Below are positions 43,105 to 53,202 of a stretch of DNA of 64,000 nt, in pieces; within the stretch, counting starts at the first letter, position 1, and every line of letters starts with the position of its first letter. Location of the stretch: assembly GCF_000380505.1 (NCBI RefSeq), contig NZ_AQYH01000019.1:124001-188000 (forward strand). The letters run 5' to 3'. Made by a program: the position numbers and the translations under genes. This DNA is from Kaistia granuli DSM 23481. GTDB taxonomy: Bacteria > Pseudomonadota > Alphaproteobacteria > Rhizobiales > Kaistiaceae. Under the pieces are notes generated by a model, which saw nothing but the letters and a program-made list of their open reading frames with translations, was not told the origin of the DNA and did not search any database.

Positions 43105-44091
43105 CTATCGGTTGACGTCGACCAGCGTGCGGCCGCGCACCTTGCCCTGCAGGATCGCGGCAGCCACGGCGGGTACCTCGGCGAGGCCGATTTCTTCGAC
43201 CGTTTGCCCGAGCTTGGCGAGGTCCAGATCCGTGGCGAGGCGCTGCCAGGCGGTACTCCGCACGGATTGCGGCGCGTTGACGGAGTCGATGCCGGCCAGC
43301 GTGATGTTGCGTCGGATGAAGGGCACCATCGAGCCGGGCAGGTCGAGGCTGTCGGCGAGGCCGCAGGCCGCCACCGTGCCGCGATATTGCGTCTGCGCCA
43401 GCACGTTGACCAGGGTCCGGCCGCCGGCGCTGTCGACGGCGCCGGCCCAGCGTTCGGGTCCCAACGGCGCGCCCGGCGCGGACAGCGTCGCCCTGTCGAT
43501 GATCTCCGCCGCGCCGAGCCGCTTCAGATAATCGGCGCCCTCGGGACGGCCCGTCGAGGCGATGACCCGGTAGCCGAGCTTCGACAGAAGCGCGATCGAG
43601 ATCGAGCCGACGCCGCCCGAGGCGCCGGTGACGAGGATGGCGCCGCGATCCGGTGTGACGCCGCCATGCTCAAGCGCCAGGATCGACAGCATCGCCGTAT
43701 AGCCGGCCGTGCCGATCGCCATGGCGTCGCGGTTGGAGATCGCGTCGGGCAGCTTCACCAGCCATTCCCCGGGAACGCGGGCCTTTTGTGCGTAGCCGCC
43801 CTGATGGCTCATGCTGAGCTCGAAGCCGTTCAGGACGACGCGGTCGCCTGGCTTGAAGTCGGGATGGGACGACGTCTCGACCCGGCCGGAGAAATCGATG
43901 CCGGGGACGAGCGGGAAGGTCTGGATGATCGGCGCGGCGCCGGTGACAGCGAGGCCGTCCTTGTAGTTGACGGTCGAATAGTCGACGGCGACGGTGACGT
44001 CGCCAGCCATCAGCGCATCCGTCTCGAGATCGACGAGTTCCACCTTGACCGCGTCGTCCGGTTTCGTCGCCCACAAGGCCTTGAATGCCAT
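43105..44091 (-). CDS. acuI: Acrylyl-CoA reductase / YhdH-type quinone oxidoreductase
   Basis: A 328-residue zinc-free medium-chain dehydrogenase/reductase. It begins MAFKALWATKPDD; a catalytic-domain stretch DYSTVNYKDGLAVTG and nucleotide-binding GASGGVGSISIALLSKLGY are diagnostic of the YhdH/AcuI group. It reduces acrylyl-CoA to propionyl-CoA with NADPH, relevant to DMSP or 3-hydroxypropionate metabolism. It converges with the L,D-transpeptidase gene. Confidence 0.92.
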   Translation of the reverse strand: MAFKALWATKPDDAVKVELVDLETDALMAGDVTVAVDYSTVNYKDGLAVTGAAPIIQTFPLVPGIDFSGRVETSSHPDFKPGDRVVLNGFELSMSHQGGYAQKARVPGEWLVKLPDAISNRDAMAIGTAGYTAMLSILALEHGGVTPDRGAILVTGASGGVGSISIALLSKLGYRVIASTGRPEGADYLKRLGAAEIIDRATLSAPGAPLGPERWAGAVDSAGGRTLVNVLAQTQYRGTVAACGLADSLDLPGSMVPFIRRNITLAGIDSVNAPQSVRSTAWQRLATDLDLAKLGQTVEEIGLAEVPAVAAAILQGKVRGRTLVDVNR

Positions 44092-44189
44092 AGTTCATTC
44101 CGATCGATGATTGCCTATGGCATCCAGATGGCGTCTGCCCACCATTCTCGCAAGAAGTCTATGATAAGGTTGCCTTGGCTATTCTGCCT

Positions 44190-45638
44190 TCAGAACGAGC
44201 CGAACAGGCCGCCGAGCAGGATGACCGCGACGAGGGCGATCATCGCGCCGACGATGCCGACCATGACGATGTCGCGATAGCCCTCGCGGTGGCTGACGCC
44301 GCAGACGGCGAGCAGTGTCACCACTGCGCCGTTGTGCGGCAGGCTGTCGAGGGTGCCCGACGCCATCACGGCGACGCGGTGGAGCAGGGCCGGGTCCATG
44401 CCGATGGCGGCGGCGCGCTCCAGATAGGTGGGCCCGAGCGCGTCGAGCGCGATGGTGAGGCCGCCGGAGGCCGAGCCGGTCAGGGCGGCGAGGATGTTGG
44501 TCGCGGCGGCGAGCGAGACGAGCGGTCCGCCGCCTATGCCGAGTACCCAGTCGCTGACGATCTGGAAGGCCGGCATCGCCGCCACCACCGCGCCAAAGCC
44601 GACGAGGCTCGCGACGCTGAGCACCGGCAGCACCGATGCGTTGGCGCCGGCATCGATCGTGGCGCGCACGGCCGGCAGGCGGCGGAAATTGATCGCCAGC
44701 GCGACGACAATGGCGCTGGCAAGCGCCGTGATCACGGCCCAGACGCCGCCGACGCCGGCGAGCGAGGTCTCGCCGAAGCGCGGCTCGGCCAGGAAGGCGA
44801 GGTCGAGCCGCGGCAGGATCACCAGCGACATCGCCATGTTGACGAGGATGACGACGACGAGCGGCAGCGCTGCGAGGAAGAGCGACGGGGCCGAGCTGCT
44901 GTGTTCGCCGCGCGAAAGCTCGGCGGTGTCGAATTCGTGCGCGGTCGCCGCCCGTTCGCGCAGGCCGTCCTCCTTGCTGGCGGCAGTGACCGTCGTCGTG
45001 CCGCCAAAGCCTTCACCGGCCTTGCGGGCCGCGGCCTCGACGCGGCCGAGCCAGGCCATGCCGAAGACCAGCATGATGATCGAGGCGATGATGCCGAGGC
45101 CGGGGGCTGCGAAGGGCGTGGTGCCGAAGAACGGCATCGGGATCGCGTTCTGGATCGAGGGCGTGCCGGGAAAGGCCGACATGGTGAAGGTCGAGGTGCC
45201 GAGCGCGATCGCCGCCGGCATCAGCCGGCGCGGCACGTTCGCGGCACGAAACACCTGGGCTGCCATCGGTGCCAGCACGAAGAAGGCGACGAACAGGCTC
45301 ACGCCGCCAAAGGTGACGATGGCGCCGGCGAGCACCACCGCGAGCACGGCGCGGCGCTGGCCGAGCTTCTGGATCATCGCGTCGGCTATGACGGTGACGG
45401 AGCCGCTGTCCTCCATCAGCTTGCCGAACAGCGCGCCGAGCAGGAAGAGCGGGAAGAACTGCGCTAGGAACTGCGCGGCGCTTCCCATGAAGGTCTGCGT
45501 CCAGTGGGCAAGCAGCGGTTCGCCCGAGAACAGCGCCGCGACGAGGGCGGCGAGCGGCGCGAGCAGCAGCACGGTCCAGCCGCGAAAGGCGAGGCCGACG
45601 AGGAGGGCGAGGCCGAGGATGATGCCAAGCAGTCCCAT
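44190..45638 (-). CDS. GntP-family organic-acid permease
   Basis: A 482-residue membrane protein with about 12-14 hydrophobic segments (first LGIILGLALLVGLAFRGW). Family marks are QFFPLFLLGALFGKLMEDSG, TFTMSAFPGTPSIQNAIPMP and MASGTLDSLPHNGAVVTLL. GntP-type carriers import gluconate, hydroxybutyrate or related acids with protons. A polar loop of about 50 residues (KAGEGFGGTTTVTAASKEDG onward) lies mid-protein. Its ATG lies just past the patatin gene stop, so the two are one transcript. Confidence 0.9.
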   Translation of the reverse strand: MGLLGIILGLALLVGLAFRGWTVLLLAPLAALVAALFSGEPLLAHWTQTFMGSAAQFLAQFFPLFLLGALFGKLMEDSGSVTVIADAMIQKLGQRRAVLAVVLAGAIVTFGGVSLFVAFFVLAPMAAQVFRAANVPRRLMPAAIALGTSTFTMSAFPGTPSIQNAIPMPFFGTTPFAAPGLGIIASIIMLVFGMAWLGRVEAAARKAGEGFGGTTTVTAASKEDGLRERAATAHEFDTAELSRGEHSSSAPSLFLAALPLVVVILVNMAMSLVILPRLDLAFLAEPRFGETSLAGVGGVWAVITALASAIVVALAINFRRLPAVRATIDAGANASVLPVLSVASLVGFGAVVAAMPAFQIVSDWVLGIGGGPLVSLAAATNILAALTGSASGGLTIALDALGPTYLERAAAIGMDPALLHRVAVMASGTLDSLPHNGAVVTLLAVCGVSHREGYRDIVMVGIVGAMIALVAVILLGGLFGSF

Positions 45639-45640
45639 GC

Positions 45641-46684
45641 TCAGCACTCCTGCAGCAGGACGTCGAGATCGGCGCTGGAGCGCTTGCCGATATCGTCGCC
45701 ATGGTCGTCGAGGAATTCGCCCGCCGCGCGCCGGCCCTCGTCGCGCAGCATGGTGAGGAAGGCCCATTCGGCGTTGAGCTTCGAGGAATGGCCGAGATCG
45801 GTCATCATCTCGGTCATGATCCGATGGGTGCGCATGCCGGCCCAGCGCGCGCCTTCGGGCGTCGCCGGCGTCGCCATCTCGCGCATCAACGCGATCATGC
45901 GCAGTTCCTTCATCAGGGCAGCATTGAAGGATATCTCGTTGAGCCGGTTCAGGATTTCCGACGCCGTGCGCGGCGTGCCCGGTCGTTCGCGCGGGTTGAT
46001 CTGGACGAGGATGGTGTCGAGCGCGTCGCTCTCGCGCACCAGCGGCGTGATCGTCGGGTTGCCGACATAGCCGCCGTCCCAATAGGGATCGCCGTCGATC
46101 TCGACCGCCTGGAACATGGTCGGCAGGCAGGCCGAGGCGAGCAGGACGTCGGGCGTGATCTCCTTGTTGCGGAAGATGCGGCCGCGCCCGGTGCGGACAT
46201 TCGTCGCCGTGACGAAGATCTTGATCGGCGCCTTGGCGAGGCGGTCGAAATCGACGCTCTCGGCCAGGATATCGGTCAGCGGATTGTAGCCCATCGGGTT
46301 GAGGTCGTAGGGCGAGAACATCCGTGCCATCAGATCCATGGCGAGGAAGGCGGGCGAACTGTCGAGCGACCAGTTGCCCATCACCTTGTCGATCGGGTTG
46401 CGCTGAAGCGGGCTCATCGTGCCTGCCTTGGCGACGCGCTCCCAGAAATCCTGCAGCGCCAGCCGCGCACCCTCGGCGCCGTCGATAGCGAAGCCCGAAA
46501 TCATCACCACGGCGTTCATGGCGCCGGCCGAGGTGCCCGAGACCGCCTCGATCTTCAGCCAGGGCTCCTCGAGCAGCCGGTCGAGAACGCCCCAGGTGAA
46601 GGCGCCATGCGCGCCGCCACCCTGCAAGGCGAGGTCGATCAGGCGTGTTTCGCTCACCTGCCGTCCGGATCTGGCTGCTGGCAT
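45641..46684 (-). CDS. Patatin-like phospholipase
   Basis: A 347-residue hydrolase with the Ser-Asp dyad: oxyanion loop LQGGGAHGAF, nucleophile in SGTSAGAMNAV, and Asp in WDGGYVGNP. No signal peptide is seen, so it acts in the cytoplasm or at the inner membrane. Such enzymes cut acyl chains from phospholipids. The ATG at 46684 was chosen. It is followed after 2 bp by the GntP-type permease, which suggests linkage to fatty-acid or hydroxybutyrate recycling. Confidence 0.92.
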   Translation of the reverse strand: MPAARSGRQVSETRLIDLALQGGGAHGAFTWGVLDRLLEEPWLKIEAVSGTSAGAMNAVVMISGFAIDGAEGARLALQDFWERVAKAGTMSPLQRNPIDKVMGNWSLDSSPAFLAMDLMARMFSPYDLNPMGYNPLTDILAESVDFDRLAKAPIKIFVTATNVRTGRGRIFRNKEITPDVLLASACLPTMFQAVEIDGDPYWDGGYVGNPTITPLVRESDALDTILVQINPRERPGTPRTASEILNRLNEISFNAALMKELRMIALMREMATPATPEGARWAGMRTHRIMTEMMTDLGHSSKLNAEWAFLTMLRDEGRRAAGEFLDDHGDDIGKRSSADLDVLLQEC

Positions 46685-46881
46685 GTCCGTCTCCCGTGAC
46701 CGGGCCCGATCGCCCGCCCTTGCCGATATCAGAGCCACGCGTCCTGCCAAGAGCACAGCGTCCCCCGACGTCAGCGTAGCGTCCCAAGATCAAGTTTGTG
46801 AGACGCTCCGCATGACCGTAGCAAGAGGCGTGCCGTAGCGACGGGCTCGGTTCGGCAAGGGCGCTTGGCGATGCCGATGCC

Positions 46882-47727
46882 TCAGGATTGGCGGGTCGCC
46901 TCCATCTCGATGCGGGCGGCGCGGCGGGTCGAGACGAGGAAGGCGACGACGAAGGCAATCGTCATCAGCAGCACGATGGTCGGCGCGGGGGCGCTGTCGA
47001 GGAAGAAGCTCAGATAGACGCCGCCGAGCGAGCAGCCGACAGCGATGGCGGTCGCCAGCCCCAGCATGGCGCTGAACTTCTTCGTGAGCAGGAAGGCGAT
47101 GGCGCCGGGCGAGACCAGCATGGCGATGGCGAGAATGATGCCGACCGCCTTCAGTGCGCCGACAATGGCGAGCGACAGGATCGCCAGCAGGCCGTAATGC
47201 AACAGCCGCACCGGCAGGCCGACGACGCGCGCCTGGACCGGATCGAAGGCGTGCAGCAGAAGATCGCGCCATTTAACCGCGATGATGCCGGTGATCAGGA
47301 GGGCAATGATGCCGCTCTCCAGGATGTCGCGCCAGCCGACGCCGAGGATGTCGCCGAACAGGATGTGGTCGAGATGCACGTCGGTCTCGATCTTGGTGTA
47401 GAGCACGATGCCGAGGCCGAACATGCCGGAGAAGACGATGCCCATCACGGTGTCCTGCTTGATGCGGCTGTTCTCCTTCAGATAGCCGCTGGCGAGCGCG
47501 CAGCCCATGCCGGCGACGAAGGCGCCGACCGCGAGCGGCAGGCCGACGATATAGGCGAGGACCACACCCGGCAGCACGGCATGCGAGATGGCGTCGCCCA
47601 TCAGCGACCAGCCCTTGAGCACGAGGTAGCAGGAAAGTAGCGCCGTCGGCACGGCGACCAGCACCGAAATGATGAGCGCGTTCTGCATGAACGCGAACTG
47701 GAACGGCTGCAGCAGCGTGTCGATCAT
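46882..47727 (-). CDS. sitD: Manganese/iron ABC transporter permease SitD
   Basis: A 281-residue ABC-3 type permease with eight or so membrane helices. GWSLMGDAISHAVLPGVVLAY is the family signature that lies next to the translocation path. The start overlaps the SitC stop by 4 bp. It forms the pore with SitC. It is the last gene of sitABCD. The C-terminus ends ATRQS. Confidence 0.93.
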   Translation of the reverse strand: MIDTLLQPFQFAFMQNALIISVLVAVPTALLSCYLVLKGWSLMGDAISHAVLPGVVLAYIVGLPLAVGAFVAGMGCALASGYLKENSRIKQDTVMGIVFSGMFGLGIVLYTKIETDVHLDHILFGDILGVGWRDILESGIIALLITGIIAVKWRDLLLHAFDPVQARVVGLPVRLLHYGLLAILSLAIVGALKAVGIILAIAMLVSPGAIAFLLTKKFSAMLGLATAIAVGCSLGGVYLSFFLDSAPAPTIVLLMTIAFVVAFLVSTRRAARIEMEATRQS

Positions 47728-48584
47728 GGTGCCGGCTCCAGGGCCTCGGCGGCGCGGCGGCGGGCGGCGAGCAGGCCATGCTTGGGGGCGAAAACAAAGG
47801 CGCCAAGGAAGATGAGCGTCTGCAGCACGACGATGATGCCGCCGGTGGCGCCGTCTAGGAAATAGGAGAGATAGGCGCCGACGAAGCTGGTAAGTGCCCC
47901 GACCGCGACGCTGATCAGGAGCAGGCGCGGGAAGCGGTCGGTGAGCAGATAGGCCGTGGCGCCGGGCGTCACCACCATGGCGATGACCAGGAAGGCGCCG
48001 ACTGTCTGCAGCGCCGCCACCGTGCAGGCCGAAAGCAGCGTGAAGAACAGGATTTTCAGTGCCGTCGGGTTCAGGCCGATCGAGCGGGCGTGGCTCTCGT
48101 CGAAGAAGGTGACCATCAGGTCCTTCCATTTGACCAGCAGGATGGCGAGCGAGACGAAGCCGATGATTGCGAGCTGCAGCGTGTCTTCCGGCGTGATGGC
48201 GAGGATGTTGCCGAGCACGATGGTCTGGATGTTCACGGCGGTCGGCGACAGCGACACCATGAACAGGCCGAGGCCGAAGAAGCCGGTGAAGATCAGGCCG
48301 ATGATCGCGTCTTCCTTCAGCTTGGTGCGCTGGTTCAGGAAAAGCATGGCGGCGGCGGCAAGGCCGCCGGAGAAGAAGGCGCCGATCGAGAACGGCAGGC
48401 CCAGCATGTAGGCGCCGGCGACGCCGGGTACGATCGAATGCGAGAGCGCGTCACCGATCAGCGACCAGCCCTTCAGCATCAGATAGGCCGAGAGGAAGGC
48501 GCAGACGCCGCCGACCAGCGCGCTGACCCACATGGCGTTGACCATGTAGTTGTAGCCAAATGGCTCGAGGAGCGTTTCGGTCAT
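47724..48584 (-). CDS. sitC: Manganese/iron ABC transporter permease SitC
   Basis: A 286-residue ABC-3 permease. It begins [20 protein letters not shown], has [21 protein letters not shown], and shares length and topology with SitD. Its start overlaps the ATPase stop by 4 bp. The C-terminal tail ([16 protein letters not shown]) is cytoplasmic. Confidence 0.94.
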   Translation of the reverse strand: MTETLLEPFGYNYMVNAMWVSALVGGVCAFLSAYLMLKGWSLIGDALSHSIVPGVAGAYMLGLPFSIGAFFSGGLAAAAMLFLNQRTKLKEDAIIGLIFTGFFGLGLFMVSLSPTAVNIQTIVLGNILAITPEDTLQLAIIGFVSLAILLVKWKDLMVTFFDESHARSIGLNPTALKILFFTLLSACTVAALQTVGAFLVIAMVVTPGATAYLLTDRFPRLLLISVAVGALTSFVGAYLSYFLDGATGGIIVVLQTLIFLGAFVFAPKHGLLAARRRAAEALEPAP

Positions 48585-49456
48585 GGCCGCGGCTCCGTGG
48601 GCGTAGGGGCGGGCGCCTTCTCGGGAAGCAGCAGCGGGCTCTCGTCGTCGGTCAGGATGTCGATCGAGCCGCCGGCGAGATCGGCGTCGAGCACGACATG
48701 GCGCAGCACGCCACCGAAGGTCTTTTCCAGATTGGCGCGGGTGAAGGTCTCGCGCGTCGGGCCATGCGCCAGCACCGTGCGGTTCAGGAGCACGGCGCGG
48801 TCGCAGAATTCCGGCACGCTGCCGAGATTGTGGGTCGATACCAGCATGACGCGGCCCTCGTCGCGCAAGGCCCGCAACAGCTCGATGATCGCCGCTTCCG
48901 TCTGCACGTCGACGCCGGTGAAGGGCTCGTCGAGCAGGATGACGCGGCCGTCCTGTGCGAGCGCGCGGGCGAGGAAGACGCGCTTCCTCTGCCCGCCGGA
49001 TAATTCGCCGATCTGGCGCTTGCGCATGGCGGTCATGCCGACGCGCTCCAGCGCCTCTGCCACCGCCTCATGGTCGCGGGCGCGTGGGATGCGCATCATG
49101 TTCATGTGGCCGTAGCGCCCCATCATGACGACGTCCTCGACCAGGACGGGGAAGTTCCAGTCGACGTCCTCGCTCTGCGGCACATAGGCGACGAGGTTCT
49201 GCTTCAACGCTGTCTCGACCGGCTGGCCGAGGATGGTGATCGCGCCGCGCGAGACGCGGACGAAGCCCATGATCGCCTTGAACAGGGTCGACTTGCCGCT
49301 GCCGTTGACGCCGACCAGCGCCGTGATGGTGCCGGTCGGGATCGCGAAGCTGGCGTCGCGCAGCGCCGTGTGGCCGTTGCGATAGGTGACGGTGGCGCCG
49401 CTGACCTGGATGCCATCGGCCCCCTGTCCCGGTTTGGCGGATAGGGGAGCGTTCAT
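48581..49456 (-). CDS. sitB: Manganese/iron ABC transporter ATP-binding protein SitB
   Basis: A 291-residue ATPase with Walker [11 protein letters not shown]-loop [15 protein letters not shown] (the VDWxFP of Mn/Zn importers), signature [15 protein letters not shown] and Walker [13 protein letters not shown]. The start overlaps the SitA stop by 4 bp. It powers the SitC/SitD pair. Confidence 0.94.
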   Translation of the reverse strand: MNAPLSAKPGQGADGIQVSGATVTYRNGHTALRDASFAIPTGTITALVGVNGSGKSTLFKAIMGFVRVSRGAITILGQPVETALKQNLVAYVPQSEDVDWNFPVLVEDVVMMGRYGHMNMMRIPRARDHEAVAEALERVGMTAMRKRQIGELSGGQRKRVFLARALAQDGRVILLDEPFTGVDVQTEAAIIELLRALRDEGRVMLVSTHNLGSVPEFCDRAVLLNRTVLAHGPTRETFTRANLEKTFGGVLRHVVLDADLAGGSIDILTDDESPLLLPEKAPAPTPTEPRP

Positions 49457-50403
49457 TCGGCGCTCGCCTCTTGCTGCGAAATTCCCTTGGCGATCGTCTC
49501 GGATGTGACGCGCAGCAGGTCGAGATAGGTCGGTACCGGGCCGTCCGCCTCGGAGAGGCTGTCGACATAGAGCACGCCGCCATAGGCGGCTCCGGTCTCT
49601 CGCGCCACCTGCTGGGCCGGATTGGCCGAGATCGTGCTTTCGCTGAAGACGACGGGGATGTTGTTGGCGCGCACCGCATCGATCACCTTGCGCACCTGCT
49701 TGGGCGTGCCCTGCTGGTCGGCGTTGATCGGCCAGAGATAGAGCTCCTTCAGGCCGAAATCGCGGGCGAGATAGGAGAAGGCGCCTTCGCTCGAGACGAG
49801 CCAGCGCTTCTCCTCGGGGATGGCGGCGAGCGCGTCGCGGATCGGCGCGACGGTGGCCTCGATCTTTGCCTTGTAGGCCTCGGCGTTCGCCTTGTAGGTC
49901 GCGGCGTTGGCGGGGTCGTTGGCGACGAAGGCGTCGCGGATGTTGTCGACATAGAGGCGGGCGGCGGTGGGCGACATCCAGGCATGCGGGTTGGGCTTGC
50001 CGGAATAGGGGCCCTCGGAGATGCCGATCGGCTCGACGCCGGTCGAGATCGTCGCCTGCGGCACGCCGTCGAGATTGGCGAAGAATTTCTCGAACCAGAG
50101 CTCCAGGCCGAGACCGTTCCAGAGGATCAGCTGCGCGTCCTGCGCCTTGACGATGTCGCCGGGTGTCGGCTGGTAGTTGTGGATCTCGGCGCCGGGCTTG
50201 GTGATCGATTCAACGATCGCGACGTCACCGGCGACGTTCTGCGCCATGTCGGCAATGATGGTGAAGGTGGTGACGGCCTTGAAGGGCTTCGCCTCGTCCT
50301 CGGCCGCCTGCGCGAGGCCCGGCAGCGTCGCTGCCGAAAGGGCGGTCGCCGCCAGTAGTCCGGTGAGGGCGAAGAGGAGGCGGCGGCGCATGCGGTCGAA
50401 CAT
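49453..50403 (-). CDS. sitA: Manganese/iron periplasmic binding protein SitA
   Basis: A 316-residue cluster A-I metal-binding protein with a signal peptide ([20 protein letters not shown], then GLAQA). Metal ligands are expected at His in [11 protein letters not shown], His in NPHAWMSP, Glu in SSEGAFSY and Glu in FSESTIS. It begins the sitABCD operon and sits behind two Mur-type boxes. It binds Mn(II) or Fe(II) in the periplasm. Confidence 0.94.
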   Translation of the reverse strand: MFDRMRRRLLFALTGLLAATALSAATLPGLAQAAEDEAKPFKAVTTFTIIADMAQNVAGDVAIVESITKPGAEIHNYQPTPGDIVKAQDAQLILWNGLGLELWFEKFFANLDGVPQATISTGVEPIGISEGPYSGKPNPHAWMSPTAARLYVDNIRDAFVANDPANAATYKANAEAYKAKIEATVAPIRDALAAIPEEKRWLVSSEGAFSYLARDFGLKELYLWPINADQQGTPKQVRKVIDAVRANNIPVVFSESTISANPAQQVARETGAAYGGVLYVDSLSEADGPVPTYLDLLRVTSETIAKGISQQEASAE

Positions 50404-50426
50404 GTTTCAATCCCTGATGCTGCAAT

Positions 50427-50483
50427 TGCAAATTACTCGCACTCAGGTTTGCATGTCAAAAACGCAATTGCAACTCATTCGCA
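50427..50483. promoter_or_regulatory. Two Mur/Fur-type boxes upstream of sitA
   Basis: TGCAAATTACTCGCA (50427-50441) and TGCAACTCATTCGCA (50469-50483) are near-identical and spaced 42 bp, four DNA turns. Each has the form TGCRA-N5-TTGCA on the minus strand, as in alphaproteobacterial Mur-responsive sequences. Mur with manganese would repress sitABCD here. Confidence 0.75.
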
Positions 50484-50703
50484 AAAAGATTGACGCAGCG
50501 ACGGGCTCGGCTGATCCGGCATTCTCGCCCTGGACGTTCGGCGGCGCTGCCGCCGCCGGCCGGGGCTTCACTCTGGGTAGGGCGGGACGGACCGGCGCGG
50601 GCGCTCATAAGACTGGTTCGACACACTTGCGAATCCCGGACATGGCGACAAAGGTGGGGCCGGTTGCCAGTGTGAATCCGCGCGGCCCATGGGGGATGGA
50701 AAT

Positions 50704-52173
50704 ATGCAGCAGACGCCGCAGCAACAGGCCATGCTGGCGATGCTGGATCGCGCGCCGATGGGATGGCCGCATTACTGGATCTTCCTGCTGTCGACGGGCG
50801 GCACCATGCTCGGCGGCGTTTCGGTGTTCACCCTCGGCGTCGCCATGCCGCTCCTCGTCCAGAGCTTTGCCATCGATGCAGCCATGCAGGGCCTCCTTGG
50901 CGCGGCGCTGCTTGCCGGCGCGGTGCCGGGCGCGGCGCTCGGCGGGGCGCTCGCCGATCGTTTCGGCCGCAAGCCGCTGATGCTGATCGATACCGTCGTG
51001 ATGATCGTTGGCGCCCTGATTGCCGCGTTCGCCGGCGACGCGACCCTGCTGGCGTTCGGCCTCTTCGTGTTTGGCGTCGGGGTCGGCATCGACTATCCCG
51101 TGTCGAGCAGCTACGTCGCCGAATGGATGCCGGCGGCGGCGCGCAGCCGGGTCATGGTTGCCACGATCACCTTCCAGGCCGTCGGCTTCATGGTAGCGGC
51201 CGCGCTGACGGCGGCCATCCTCGGCTTCGTCGATGCCGCCTATGCCTGGCGCGGCTTCATGGCGATGCTGGTGGCGTTGCCGCTGCTTTTCCTTCTCGGG
51301 CGCCTCGCCATGCGGGAGAGCCCGCGCTGGCTGATGGGCCAGGGCCGCAATCGTGCCGCGGCGGACGCGATCGGCGCGGTGATCACAGCCGACCGGGCGC
51401 AACTCGCAGCTCTCGGCGACGCGTCGGCTGGCGCTGTGCATCTGGTTGCCAAAACGCCCGAGGAAGTGAAGAAGCGCGGCATCGCGGCGCTGTTCGGCTC
51501 CGCCTACCGGCGCCGCACGGCACTTGCCTGCGTGCCCTGGTTCCTGATGGACATCGCCTCCTACGGCATCGGCCTGTTCACGCCCATGCTGCTCGCCGAT
51601 CTGCATTTCAGCTCGGCGCGCAGCGGCGTTGTCGCCGCCGACTTTTCAGACATCCGTGGCACGTCGCTGATCGACGTCTTCCTGGTGGTCGGCTTCCTCG
51701 CGGCCTTTTGGGTCATCCCGCGCTATGGCCATCTGCGCCCGCAGGTCCTTGGCTTCCTCGGCATGACCATCGGCATGCTGGTTCTCGTCGCCGCGCTTTG
51801 GTCGAGCGGTCCGGCCCATCCGGCGGTTGCTGCCATTTTCGCCGGCTTCATCCTGTTCAACCTCGCCATGAATGTGGGGCCGCATTCGACGACCTTTGCG
51901 CTGCCGGCCGAGCTCTTTCCGACGCAGCTGCGCGGCGCCGGCTCGGGCTTTGCTTCCGCCGCGGCCAAGGTTGGCGCGGCGCTCGGCGCCTTTTTCCTGC
52001 CGGTGGTGAAGGCGGAGTACGGTCTGTCGGCGGTGCTCGTTCTGGTCGCGGTAGTCAGCCTCGCCGGTGCGCTGGTCACCGCCGTGCTCGTCGAGGAACT
52101 GGGTGGAGCCAAGAGCCTCGAGGCGCGTCACGCGCCCGACGTTGGGGATGCGTCTGGCGGCAGCCCGGCATGA
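50704..52173 (+). CDS. Major facilitator superfamily transporter (sugar-porter type)
   Basis: A 489-residue carrier of 12 predicted helices. Motif A between helices 2 and 3 (GGALADRFGRKPLMLID), the helix-5 region and PAELFPTQLRGAGSGFASAA in the second half mark the sugar/phosphate-porter group. The ATG at 50704 follows GGGGGATGG and is preferred to one at 50689. It is divergent from sitA. The substrate is unknown. Confidence 0.88.
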   Translation: MQQTPQQQAMLAMLDRAPMGWPHYWIFLLSTGGTMLGGVSVFTLGVAMPLLVQSFAIDAAMQGLLGAALLAGAVPGAALGGALADRFGRKPLMLIDTVVMIVGALIAAFAGDATLLAFGLFVFGVGVGIDYPVSSSYVAEWMPAAARSRVMVATITFQAVGFMVAAALTAAILGFVDAAYAWRGFMAMLVALPLLFLLGRLAMRESPRWLMGQGRNRAAADAIGAVITADRAQLAALGDASAGAVHLVAKTPEEVKKRGIAALFGSAYRRRTALACVPWFLMDIASYGIGLFTPMLLADLHFSSARSGVVAADFSDIRGTSLIDVFLVVGFLAAFWVIPRYGHLRPQVLGFLGMTIGMLVLVAALWSSGPAHPAVAAIFAGFILFNLAMNVGPHSTTFALPAELFPTQLRGAGSGFASAAAKVGAALGAFFLPVVKAEYGLSAVLVLVAVVSLAGALVTAVLVEELGGAKSLEARHAPDVGDASGGSPA

Positions 52174-52213
52174 TCGCGCGTTGGCCGATCGCTTCGGCCG
52201 ATGGCCTTTCGAT

Positions 52214-52942
52214 CTAGGCTACGCTCGCGACGCGTTGGTTCTTCTTCTGGTAGAGCAGCGCGTCGGCATTCCCCAGCGCGTCGCGGAAGGTCTGGTTCGT
52301 CTTGCACCGGATGACGCCGCAGCTGACGCTCAGCCGGACGTCGCTGTCGGGCACAGCCTTGGCGAATTCAGCCTCGGCATGGGCGTTGATCGCCTGCGCC
52401 ATGTCGTTCGGCGATGCCTTCTCGGCAGGCGTCACGAACGCGCAGAATTCATCCCCGCCGATCCGGGCGATAAGACTGGCATCGCCAAGCGCTGCCTCCA
52501 GCGCCTTGGCGGTTGCAATGATCGCTTCATCGCCAATCGGGTGGCCGTGCTGGTCGTTGATGGCCTTCAGAAAGTCGACGTCGATCAGAAGAAAGTAGCC
52601 CTTGATCTGATGCGCGGTGGCGAGTTCGAACTGCTCGATGAAGCTGGTTCGATTGAGAAGGCCGGTCAGGGGGTCGGTATTGGCGCGCTTGCCGAGTTCA
52701 TGCGCCTTCTTCAGAAGCGCCCGATAGGACTTGTCCAACGACTCCATCCTGGAGAACAGGAAGCCGCCAAGCGGGATGGCGATCACGAAGGGCAGCAGGA
52801 ACCGAACGACGATGGTGATCAAGTCCGCCTTGGCGCCGACCATCCATCGAAAGCCCGTCGATACGGAGATCGAGATGGCGGCGGCGACCAACGATACCAG
52901 CAGGGTGCGTTTGACGACGTAGGCGGACGGAAACTTCATCAT
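52214..52942 (-). CDS. Membrane-anchored diguanylate cyclase (GGDEF)
   Basis: A protein of about 242 residues: two membrane helices (LLVSLVAAAISISVSTGF and FLLPFVIAIPLGGFLF), a short coiled coil, then a GGDEF domain with NTDPLTGLLNRTSF, LLIDVDFLKAINDQ and intact IGGDEFCAFV. It makes cyclic di-GMP from GTP. An RxxD inhibitory site is not evident. It has no periplasmic sensor domain beyond a short loop. The exact start is one of three adjacent codons (52945, 52942, 52939). Confidence 0.9.
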   Translation of the reverse strand: MMKFPSAYVVKRTLLVSLVAAAISISVSTGFRWMVGAKADLITIVVRFLLPFVIAIPLGGFLFSRMESLDKSYRALLKKAHELGKRANTDPLTGLLNRTSFIEQFELATAHQIKGYFLLIDVDFLKAINDQHGHPIGDEAIIATAKALEAALGDASLIARIGGDEFCAFVTPAEKASPNDMAQAINAHAEAEFAKAVPDSDVRLSVSCGVIRCKTNQTFRDALGNADALLYQKKNQRVASVA

Positions 52943-53202
52943 CACGATTCAATTCGGAAGGGAGGCGCCAATGGCGCGGCGGCAACGCTCCGGGACCTCC
53001 GTCAGCGCCCGATGAAAGGGCGACGCTGATCAATCTGCAGGCGTAAGATAAAATTCCTGCTACCCTGAGTCGTTATGTCGTCTGTGGACCGCCCCCCTAT
53101 GCACGCCTCGCGAGTGCAGCGCAATGGCGGATTGTCGGCCCTCTGGCGGCCATGGATCGGAAAGGATGCGGCGCCGATCGAGGTCGGCCATCCCGTTTCC
53201 GC

